A stretch of DNA of 64,000 nucleotides, taken from positions 3,018,501 through 3,082,500 of the forward strand of contig NZ_CABVGP010000001.1 in the NCBI RefSeq assembly GCF_902497555.1, read 5' to 3'. The DNA comes from Amycolatopsis camponoti (GTDB taxonomy: Bacteria; Actinomycetota; Actinomycetes; Mycobacteriales; Pseudonocardiaceae). Every line of letters starts with the position of its first letter. Positions within the stretch are counted from its first letter, which is position 1. The notes under the pieces were generated by a model. That model did no database searches. It had not been told where the DNA came from and saw only the letters and a program-made list of their open reading frames with translations. The position numbers and the translations under genes are program-made. Below are positions 16,102 to 22,976 of the stretch, piece after piece.

Positions 16102-17151
16102 TCAGGGCACGGTCGCGGCGGGCCGCCGGCTGATCTCCCGGAAGGCGTCGGCGACGCGGCAGAGGTACTCGGTGTCGCTGCCGAAGTCCTGTCCACCTTG
16201 GACGGTCGTCTCGGGCGAAAGCGGCGGCAGGCCGTCCTCGCGGGCGTGCAGGGCGGCCAGGATCTCGGCGGCCTCCTGCCGCTCGCCGGTGGCGGACCCG
16301 GTGCGGTACGGGCGGATCACGAGCAGGCCGTCGCGGATCTCGATGACCCGCCGGTAGAGTTGCAGCCGCGTCGGGAACACGGTGGTGCGCGGCGGTTCCA
16401 GCGCGATCGCGGGCTCGGCGCGGTAGAGGGCCAGCCAGAGCGGGCCGAGCCGGCGGTACTGCCGGCGACGGCGCAGCAGGCCGGCCACCGCGGGCACGCC
16501 GACGCCGACCAGCACGAGCAGGTGCGCGGTCGTCGGGAGTGCCTTGCTCAGCAGGAAGCCCTTACCGTAGTCGAAGTCGAAGTCGAACGGGGCGCGGGCC
16601 GAGATCGCGATGACGGTCCGGATCACCATGTACGCGGCCGCGGCGACGATCCCGGCGACGACCAGACCGAGGCCGGTGCGCAGGATCCGGTCCGGCGCCT
16701 TGCGCGCGTCCTGCAGGCACAGCCGCCCGATGACCGCGAACTCGGGCAGGAGCGCCACGGCGTAGGCGACGCAGTACTCCATGACGAACGGCGACTGCGG
16801 CATGACGTTGGGGGCCAGTGCGAAGGTGACGACCATCGCGGCGCCGCCGGCGAGTGCCCAGGCGGTGTAGCGGCGGGCGGCGCCCGGAAGTCCGTGCAGG
16901 CGCAGGAGGACCTGGGCCCCGGCCCAGACCGCACCGACCATGGCGAGGTGGGCGATGAGCAGTTCGATGCTGGGCACCCCGAGCGCGCGGGTGAGGTCGC
17001 GGACGGCGGGGATCAGCGCGGTCTGGGAGACGGCGAGGCCCAGCACGCAGAACCGCACGAGCCGGCGGCCGGGGGCGGGGCCGGGGCGGAGGAACACGAA
17101 GAGGATCCAGGCGAGTATCGCGGGGCCGTAGCGGCGGATCACGTCACCCAC
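16102..17151 (-). CDS. MAB_1171c-like multi-pass membrane protein
   Basis: This 349-residue protein has about seven predicted helices in residues 1-235 and a soluble C-terminal region of about 110 residues (LQLYRRVIEIRDGLLVIRPY). It resembles the actinobacterial family annotated as MAB_1171c putative transporter, which often sits beside ImmA-like proteases and XRE regulators. Here it follows both. GTG at 17151 lies inside a 25-nt sequence duplicated at the ImmA stop. No function is known. Membrane target or sensor of the protease/regulator pair is a possible role. Confidence 0.7.
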   Translation of the reverse strand: MGDVIRRYGPAILAWILFVFLRPGPAPGRRLVRFCVLGLAVSQTALIPAVRDLTRALGVPSIELLIAHLAMVGAVWAGAQVLLRLHGLPGAARRYTAWALAGGAAMVVTFALAPNVMPQSPFVMEYCVAYAVALLPEFAVIGRLCLQDARKAPDRILRTGLGLVVAGIVAAAAYMVIRTVIAISARAPFDFDFDYGKGFLLSKALPTTAHLLVLVGVGVPAVAGLLRRRRQYRRLGPLWLALYRAEPAIALEPPRTTVFPTRLQLYRRVIEIRDGLLVIRPYRTGSATGERQEAAEILAALHAREDGLPPLSPETTVQGGQDFGSDTEYLCRVADAFREISRRPAATVP

Positions 17152-17284
17152 GGTCGCCGCCGTTCGCCGGGGGAGTGGGGAGGCCGCCGCCGTTGCCCGG
17201 CGACGAGGCCGGGTTGAGGTGGCGGGCGGGCACGAGCGCGGTCGGAGGCCTGCCGCTGCTCACGTCACCCACGGTCGCCGCCGT
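17139..17284. repeat. 25-nt direct duplication at the immA/membrane gene junction
   Basis: Identical 25-nt copies lie at 17139-17163 and 17260-17284 (121 bp apart). The first contains the GTG start of the membrane protein gene and the second contains the stop of the ImmA gene. Confidence 0.85.
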
Positions 17285-17771
17285 CGTCCAGCGCTGAGCG
17301 CAGCCGGTCCGCGACCGAATCACCCCGATGGGCCAGGCCCGTGTGCTGGCCCAGCATGGACGCGAAGAACTCCGCCTCCCGCTCCTCCACGCTCGAGTAC
17401 CCCGCGCGCCCCAGCACGCGCCGGACCATCGCCGGGTCCAGGCTCGGCAGCAGCAGCCGCATCTGCTCGGCCGGGGTGAGCGTGGCCGGGTAGTGGTCGC
17501 ACAGCATGTGGCCGATCTCGTGCAGCACGATGTGGTCCTGGTGCGGCGCGCTCGTGTGGCGCTCGTACGCGATCAGGTCGGTCGTGTCCGTGGCGATCCA
17601 CAGCCCGCACACCTCGGACAGCCCCGGCAGCGGCAGCAGCCGGATCGGGCGTCCGCGGCGGGAACCCAGCGCCGCGCACAACGCCGGTACGTCGAAAGCG
17701 GCCGGCAGGTCCAGGTCCCGCAGCACCGCGGCGAAGCGGTGACGCAGCTGCCGTCGCCCGCGCGAGCTCAT
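17265..17771 (-). CDS. ImmA/IrrE-type metallopeptidase domain protein
   Basis: This 168-residue protein has the zinc-protease motif HEIGH at 84-88, followed by a helical region. ImmA/IrrE proteases cleave or inactivate a partner XRE repressor, as in ICEBs1 and Deinococcus. The XRE gene lies directly upstream and its stop overlaps this ATG, so the pair should be made together. The protein is small and has no secretion signal. The trigger for cleavage is unknown. Confidence 0.8.
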   Translation of the reverse strand: MSSRGRRQLRHRFAAVLRDLDLPAAFDVPALCAALGSRRGRPIRLLPLPGLSEVCGLWIATDTTDLIAYERHTSAPHQDHIVLHEIGHMLCDHYPATLTPAEQMRLLLPSLDPAMVRRVLGRAGYSSVEEREAEFFASMLGQHTGLAHRGDSVADRLRSALDDGGDRG

Positions 17772-18205
17772 CGTTCGGCGTCGCTCGCCGGTTCGGGCAG
17801 GCCCTCGAGCTCGCGGACCCGGTCGACCATGTCACTGATCGCTTCGAGGCTCTTCGCCGACAACCCGCGCGCGCGAAGGGCGATCTGGCGGACCGGTGCG
17901 TCGCGGAACGCGCTGAGCAGCGTCAGCTCGGCGTCGATGCGCTCGGCTTCCGCGTCGTCGAAGAAGTACGCCGGGGGCACGCCGAAGAACCCCGCGAGCG
18001 CTTCGAGGTGCCGTTTGGTCGGGTTGTCGCGCAGGCCCTTGCGCAGCTGCCACAGGTAGGTCGCGGAGATGGTCGGGCCGCCCTGGGCCCGGATCGACTC
18101 GGCGACCTCGTCGAAGGTGTATTCGTCGCCGTCGGCGGGACGCACGACGCCGAACAGGTGGTTCAGCTTCGCGGAGAGGGTCCCCGCCGCGATCTCCTCC
18201 GGCAT
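17768..18205 (-). CDS. XRE-family regulator
   Basis: This 145-residue DNA-binding protein has a helix-turn-helix at about 25-75 (EYTFDEVAESIRAQ, SATYLWQLRKGLRDNPTKRHLEALAGFFGV). A helical C-terminal tail (about 85-140) follows. It heads the XRE-ImmA-membrane protein operon. Two direct repeats 56-90 nt upstream are likely its own operator. Confidence 0.82.
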   Translation of the reverse strand: MPEEIAAGTLSAKLNHLFGVVRPADGDEYTFDEVAESIRAQGGPTISATYLWQLRKGLRDNPTKRHLEALAGFFGVPPAYFFDDAEAERIDAELTLLSAFRDAPVRQIALRARGLSAKSLEAISDMVDRVRELEGLPEPASDAER

Positions 18206-18260
18206 GTCCGGAGTCTACCGCGCCGCCAGCTGCGGTGAGGCGGGTTCGCGGCCACCGGTC

Positions 18261-18295
18261 CACCTCAGTTGACCGTGTCGGTCACCTCAGTTTAC
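18261..18295. promoter_or_regulatory. Direct-repeat operator upstream of the XRE gene
   Basis: CACCTCAGTTGAC (18261-18273) and CACCTCAGTTTAC (18283-18295) differ at one base and are 22 bp apart, two helical turns. A position just upstream of the XRE gene fits autoregulation. Confidence 0.6.
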
Positions 18296-18537
18296 GATCG
18301 GACCGGGATTCACCAACTGATGTGAATGGGCGAGGGGGCGGTTCACATTTTCCGCAAGAGCGCGAGAACGATCGCGGGACGGCTGGGCGTAGTGGGCGCC
18401 GCCGCACTGCTCTACGCCCACTGCATCGGAGGCGCCGGCTGCCCTGCGGGGCAGCGAACCTGAAGCGAAGACGCTTCTCCCGCCGTCGCGCTCGTCGCGG
18501 CGTCGAGCTGTGAGACGACACCACTCGTCCACCTGAC

Positions 18538-18557
18538 TCGTATAACGGTCTATACGA
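18538..18557. promoter_or_regulatory. TCGTATA-N6-TATACGA palindrome
   Basis: Perfect 7-bp arms, resembling a TetR-type operator. It stands alone upstream of the IS element with no gene to regulate nearby. A related CGTAT/ATACG palindrome occurs just past the other end of the element. Confidence 0.45.
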
Positions 18558-18608
18558 CGGTGCTTTCCGGATCCGGCCCGCCGGTTCCGGTGGCGTTGAC
18601 GCGCATCG

Positions 18609-18686
18609 TCGCCGTCCGGCACCTCGGGCCGGCGGACGCCCAGTGCGCCGGGGTTGGCCGCTAGCCGGTCCCCCTCGGTGAGACCT
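18609..18686. repeat. Left copy of a 78-nt direct repeat flanking the IS region
   Basis: It matches 21089-21165 at about 74 of 78 positions (three substitutions and one indel). It ends four bases into the left terminal repeat of the element. Confidence 0.85.
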
Positions 18687-18699
18687 GACTTGGCTCAAA

Positions 18700-19997
18700 T
18701 CAGTGCGCACCGCGGTCGTGGATGCGGGTGAGGGCATCGCGGAGGTCGTCGGGTAGCGGGTCGACGGCGGTGAGGGTGTGCTCGCCGGCCTGGATGTTGA
18801 TGGTGCGGTAGCGGCGGGTGGTGCGCACGAACTTCTTGATCGACCAGCCGGTGGTCTGCTCGATCCACCTGCTGACGGCCAGGGCGGCGAACACGACCGT
18901 CAGGTGCGCGTCGATCGACTCGCGCTCGTGGTGGTAGATCGGCCGCGCACGTAGGTCGTGTTTGGACATTCGGAACGACTTCTCGATGTGGAACAGTCGG
19001 TGGTAGGCGTCGATCACGAACTCGGCGGTGACGTCCGGGAGGTTGGTGACGTGGCCTTTGAGGCCGGCAAGGGCGCGTGCTTTGGCTTCCAGGGTCCGGT
19101 TGACAGTCTTGGTGGCGCCGGTGAGCTGGATGAACCGGTTGCGTTTGACCGCGGTCTTGCCGGCGACGGCCTGCTCGGCCTTGGCGACCTGTTCGTCGAT
19201 GCCGTGCAGGGTGCGCCGAGCCCGGTCCGCCCGGTACTGGTAGTAGATGATCTGGTCGGCAGCATCGTAGTGGTCTCGCCCCGGTTGCCCTCGAACGCGT
19301 TGACCATCAACGGAAACCCGCTTGCGTCGGTGAGCAGCCCGATCGTGATCTGCGGCTCCAGGCGGCGTTCTTTGGAGAACCCGGGCTCACGGAACCCGTC
19401 CCCGGCATCGGTCTCGAAGTACAAGGTGGACACATCGTAGAGAACCAGTGACGCCGGCCCCGGATCAGCGGTGCGGGCGCACGCCGCGGCCAACTTCTGC
19501 CGCCAGGACTCTTTCGCGAACGCGGGCAGACGCCGCTTGAGAGTCGCGTACACCGGCGGGTCGAAACCTGCCTCCTCGACCACCCGCAGACTGTCCAGCT
19601 TGCTGGTCGGCTCGACGATCCGTGCCAGCACCAGTAATCGGAACACCTCGTCACCACCAGCGGCCTCCTCGAACCCCAACAGCTGGTAGGCGTGGCCGAG
19701 CGCGTCCCACAGGTACCCCATCCGCGACGACGTGATCGCGAGCGGCCCACCACCAGCACCACTGCCGGCCTGCAACGCCGCGAAGTCCGGGCCGAAGTCG
19801 AGCTCGGGCTGCCCCACAGCCAGACGCTGCCTCGCCACCGCCTTGAGCGTCTCCAACGCCGCATCGTCATGCGCCGAGCCGATGTGCTCGATGTCCCGCG
19901 ACCCGCGACGCGAGGAGTGCACGATCTGCAGCTTAGGGCGCAGATTTTCGCCGTTCACACGACGAAACCGCAGCTCAACAGCCAGCACCCTACCCAA
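18700..19997 (-). pseudogene. IS1634-family transposase with internal deletion and frameshift
   Basis: The N-terminal part (19997 down to about 19260) and the C-terminal part (FVIDAYHRLFHIEKSFRMSK to the stop) are typical of IS1634-family DDE transposases. At about 19255-19260 the frame jumps from GETTTMLP directly into DQIIYYQYRADRARRTL, read in another frame. Compared with the family, about 70 central residues are missing there, including the stretch that carries a catalytic Asp. The enzyme should be inactive. Confidence 0.85.
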
Positions 19998-20036
19998 GAT
20001 CAGCGATCTTGAGCCAAAGTCAGGTAAGGTGACGGA

Positions 20037-20393
20037 ATGGTCATGCGGGTGGCGATTCCCGTGCTGCCGTGCCGAGATGTGCAGTCAGCGCGGTCGTACT
20101 TCACGGACGCGCTCGGATTCGACACCATATTCACCTGGGAGACCCCACCTAGCTACGCGGCCGTGATCCGCGACACCGCCGAGTTCCACCTGTACGCCGA
20201 AAGCAGCGTCGGCCCGGCCAGGGTGACGGTTGTCGTCGACGACGTCGATTCCTGCCACGACGAGCTGCGCGCCCGCGGCGCCGACATCGTCGAGCCACCG
20301 GCTGACCGGCCCTACGGGATGCGCGACTTCAACGTACGGACACCCGATGGGCACTTGTTGATCTTCAGCCAGCCGCTTACCGAGTACGGGTGA
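20037..20393 (+). CDS. Small VOC-family (glyoxalase/bleomycin-resistance-like) protein
   Basis: This 118-residue single-module VOC protein (DALGFDTIFTWE near 25; DFNVRTPDGHLLIFSQ near the end) starts 12 nt after the IS right end. A typical use is metal-dependent handling or binding of small ligands or drugs; the substrate is unknown. Because it lies between two IS right ends, it may be cargo and may be driven from the element. Confidence 0.75.
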   Translation: MVMRVAIPVLPCRDVQSARSYFTDALGFDTIFTWETPPSYAAVIRDTAEFHLYAESSVGPARVTVVVDDVDSCHDELRARGADIVEPPADRPYGMRDFNVRTPDGHLLIFSQPLTEYG

Positions 20394-20396
20394 CCA

Positions 20397-20995
20397 TCAG
20401 CGGACCAGTCGGAAGAATGACCGGACCTCGTCGACGAACAACGCCGGCTGCTCGAACGCCGCGAAGTGGCCGCCCTTGCCGGGCTCGTTCCAGTACCGGA
20501 TGCTCGGGAACCGGGCTCCGCCCACCGCCGAGACGAGCGCTGCAGCTCCTTGGGGAAGACCGAAGAGCCGGTGGGTACGGTCACCGGCGCGCCGGCCGAC
20601 CCGGAGATCCATTCGTTGACCTGCCGGAGGCTTTCCCAGTACAGCCGGGCGGATGAGGCACCGGTGCCGGGCAGCCAGTAGAGCATCAGGTTGTCGAGCA
20701 GCTCATCCCGGGTAATAACCGCTCGGCACCGGTGAGGTCGTCCAACGTGGCCGGATCGGGCGGTGCGAGCGGCGGCATGAGATGGATGCCGGCGACCCGA
20801 TCGGGTTGCCGTTGACCGATGCTCGTGGCGATGCTGGTGCCCCAGTCGCTGCCTGGGCGCCGAACCGCCGGTAGCCGAGCCGGGCCATCAGCTCGCACCA
20901 CGCGTCGGATATCCGCTCGATCCCCCACCCCGGCGCGGCCGGCTTGTCGCTGAAGCCGTAACCGGGAAGCGATGGGCAGACCCCTGGAACCGGCC
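20397..20995 (-). pseudogene. Epoxide hydrolase (alpha/beta hydrolase) pseudogene
   Basis: Pieces of an epoxide hydrolase are readable in three frames: SLPGYGFSDKPAAPGWGIE, then GSDWGTSIATSIGQRQPDRV, then LYWESLRQVNEWISG, then NEPGKGGHFAAFEQPALF before the stop. Frameshifts fall near 20855, 20695 and 20550. The N-terminal domain is missing and is replaced by an IS right end at about 20996. The gene is dead. Confidence 0.8.
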
Positions 20996-21088
20996 GCTTG
21001 GTGCGCAGATTTTCGCCGCTCACACGACGAAACCGCAGCTCAACAGCCAGCACCCTACCCAAGATCAGCGATCTTGAGCCAAGTCAGG

Positions 21089-21165
21089 TCGCCGTCCGGC
21101 ACCCCGGGCCGGCGGACGCCCAGTGCGCCGGGGTCAGCCGCTAGCCGGTCCCCTCGGTGAGACCT
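21089..21165. repeat. Right copy of the 78-nt direct repeat
   Basis: It starts at the last base of the right terminal repeat of the IS region and matches 18609-18686. Confidence 0.85.
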
Positions 21166-21189
21166 CGCCGACATTCGTCTGGTCGAGCA

Positions 21190-21209
21190 AACGTATCGAA
21201 TGATACGTT
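21190..21209. promoter_or_regulatory. Palindromic operator before the nitroreductase gene
   Basis: Perfect 8-bp arms AACGTATC and GATACGTT around GAAT, 34 nt upstream of the start. This is typical of a TetR-type operator; no TetR gene is adjacent. Confidence 0.6.
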
Positions 21210-21242
21210 CTCGTTCGTAACGAAGTCTGCGAGGTGATCCCG

Positions 21243-21911
21243 ATGATCGACGTCTACGAAGCGGTCACGAGCCGGCGGGCGGTGCGCGCCTTCGACGACC
21301 GGCCGGTCCCGAAAGAGGTACTGGAGCGGGTGCTGTCCGCGGCGGCCTGGGCGCCGTCCGGGTCGAACCTCCAGCCGTGGCACGCCTACGTGCTGACCGG
21401 CGCTCCGCTGGCCGAGCTGAAGAAACGCGCCGGCGAGCGCCTGGCCGCGGGCGATCCCTGGGATGAGCCGGAGTACGAGATGTACCCGTCCGCGCTGAAA
21501 TCCCCGTACCGCGAACGCCGATCCGCGTTCGGCGAGCACCGCTACGGCGCGCTCGGCATCCCGCGCGAAGACGGCGAAGCGCGGCAGCGGGCCGCTTCCG
21601 CGAACTGGGATTGCTTCGGCGCTCCCGCCGCGTTGTTCTGCTACCTCGACCGCGAGCTGGGCCGGCCCCAGTGGTCCGACGCCGGCATGTACCTGCAGAC
21701 CGTCATGCTGCTCCTGCGTGCGGAGGGACTGCACAGCTGCCCGCAGATGGCGTGGGCGAAGTTCCACCGGACCGTCTCGGAGATCGTGGCGCCGCCGCCC
21801 GGGCTGCTGCTCTTCTGCGGCCTGTCGATCGGCTTCGAGGACCTCGCGGCGGACCGGTCCCGCATCGGCCGGGCGCCGCTCGGCGCCACGGTCACGTTCA
21901 TCGACGCCTGA
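21243..21911 (+). CDS. Nitroreductase-family FMN oxidoreductase
   Basis: This 222-residue flavoprotein carries the nitroreductase hallmarks SRRAVRAFDDRPVP (FMN phosphate-binding), AAAWAPSGSNLQPWH and, near the end, LLLFCGLSIGFED. Such enzymes reduce nitro groups, quinones or enoates with NAD(P)H. The ATG at 21243 has AGGTGA upstream. A 20-bp palindrome upstream suggests ligand-controlled expression. The substrate is unknown. Confidence 0.82.
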   Translation: MIDVYEAVTSRRAVRAFDDRPVPKEVLERVLSAAAWAPSGSNLQPWHAYVLTGAPLAELKKRAGERLAAGDPWDEPEYEMYPSALKSPYRERRSAFGEHRYGALGIPREDGEARQRAASANWDCFGAPAALFCYLDRELGRPQWSDAGMYLQTVMLLLRAEGLHSCPQMAWAKFHRTVSEIVAPPPGLLLFCGLSIGFEDLAADRSRIGRAPLGATVTFIDA

Positions 21912-21961
21912 CGCGTCCGTCCGGCCGGAGCCCGCCCGGCTGACCGGAGTCGACAAATCGG

Positions 21962-22372
21962 CTAACCGAAGGCCGTCAGGAGCTTGTCCAGTGCGGTGCG
22001 GGCCGTGGCGGAGGTGTAGGGGCCGAGAGCCACGAGGGACGCGACCAGCGCCGCGACCTCGCCCGGGCTGAACGTCACCGGCGGCACGACGGCCGGCATC
22101 GAGAGCCGGTAGCCGCCGCCGGCGCCGCGCTTCACCTCGACCGGGACACCCGCCTCGCGCAGGCGCGTGACGTCGCGCTCGACGGTCCGCACGGTCGTCC
22201 CGGTGCGCTCGGCCAGCACCCGGCCGGTGACGAACCGGGGCGCCCGCGCGCGCATCTCCTCGATCAGGGCGTGCTGGCGCTCGACCAGCGGCACGGCCTG
22301 GTGCAGCTGGGTCATCCCCGGGTAGCGGCCGGAGCCGACGAGCCGATCCACGCGCGTCCCCCTAGCCGACAT
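21962..22372 (-). CDS. HTH regulator (WYL-type N-terminal domain only)
   Basis: This 136-residue regulator has a winged helix (RFVTGRVLAERTGTTVRTVERDVTRL and RGAGGGYRL), as in YafY/WYL regulators. The protein stops where the WYL domain would begin, so it is either a short class or a truncated gene. An ATG at 22315 (MTQLHQ) is a possible later start; the one at 22372 has AGGA upstream. It is divergent from the acetyltransferase gene. Confidence 0.7.
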   Translation of the reverse strand: MSARGTRVDRLVGSGRYPGMTQLHQAVPLVERQHALIEEMRARAPRFVTGRVLAERTGTTVRTVERDVTRLREAGVPVEVKRGAGGGYRLSMPAVVPPVTFSPGEVAALVASLVALGPYTSATARTALDKLLTAFG

Positions 22373-22406
22373 GTTCCTGTCGGGAATCGGATTCTACGGT
22401 GATTCC

Positions 22407-22976
22407 ATGATCCTGGTCCGGCCCGCTTCGCACTTCGAAGACGTCGCTTCGATCCTCAACCCCAGCGGGAACGAGCGCGCCTGCTGGTGCCTCGCTTACC
22501 GCGTCACCTCGGCCGAATACAGTGCGCTGCGCGGCGAAGCGCGGGCGGAGCGCGTCCGGGGACTTTGCGCGGACGAGCCCGCGCCGGGCGTGCTCGCCTA
22601 CGACGGGGACACGCCGGTCGGGTGGTGTGGCGTCTCGCCGCGGTCGCGCATGGAGCGGTTGAAACGCTCGCGGACGATGCCTCCGCTCGACGACCTGCCG
22701 GTGTGGAGCGTGGTGTGCTTCGTGGTGCGTTCGTCGCACCGGCGTCAAGGCGTGTCGGCGGCGTTGCTCGCCGGGGCGGTCGACTACGCGCGTGCGTCCG
22801 GCGCCCTGGCGGTCGAGGGCTACCCGGTCGACCCGGAGGGCGCGCGCATCAGCTCGAGCGCGGCCCACGTCGGCACGACGTCGCTGTTCGAAGCGGCGGG
22901 GTTCGAACGGGTCCGGGCGACCGAAGCGCGGGCGGACCGCCGGGTCCGCTGGCTGATGCGGCTCGATCTCCGCTGA
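22407..22976 (+). CDS. GNAT-family N-acetyltransferase
   Basis: This 189-residue acetyl-CoA-dependent acetyltransferase has the motif-A acetyl-CoA loop RSSHRRQGVSAALLAGAVDYA and a following strand typical of GNAT. ATG at 22407 was preferred over 22371 because the earlier codons overlap the divergent regulator and are unlike the family. It ends in TGATCA shared with the convergent MOSC gene. The acceptor is unknown. Confidence 0.78.
   Translation: MILVRPASHFEDVASILNPSGNERACWCLAYRVTSAEYSALRGEARAERVRGLCADEPAPGVLAYDGDTPVGWCGVSPRSRMERLKRSRTMPPLDDLPVWSVVCFVVRSSHRRQGVSAALLAGAVDYARASGALAVEGYPVDPEGARISSSAAHVGTTSLFEAAGFERVRATEARADRRVRWLMRLDLR

Larger units (their letters stand above)
18206..18682. other. 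477-nt non-coding region between the XRE gene and the IS element
   Basis: It holds direct repeats of CACCTCAGTT(G/T)AC, a hairpin with arms at 18384-18392 and 18412-18420, the TCGTATA palindrome at 18538-18557, and most of the left 78-nt repeat (18609-18686). No gene is supported. Confidence 0.6.
18683..21089. mobile_element. Composite remnant of an IS1634-type element
   Basis: The outer ends are perfect 16-bp inverted repeats, ACCTGACTTGGCTCAA at 18683-18698 and its complement at 21074-21089. Inside lie a defective transposase gene with its own right end at 20025, a small VOC gene, an epoxide-hydrolase pseudogene and a second IS right end (about 20996-21089). The 88-nt right ends (19938-20025 and 21003-21089) differ by one substitution and one indel. 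Confidence 0.75.

Noticed and set aside
16095..16107. TGATCA at two convergent gene ends (also 22974-22979) as a signal
   Set aside because: It simply results from TGA stops of two genes placed back to back.
18384..18440. Hairpins that could hint at a tRNA or small RNA
   Set aside because: No cloverleaf or CCA-type end can be folded; only simple stems are present.
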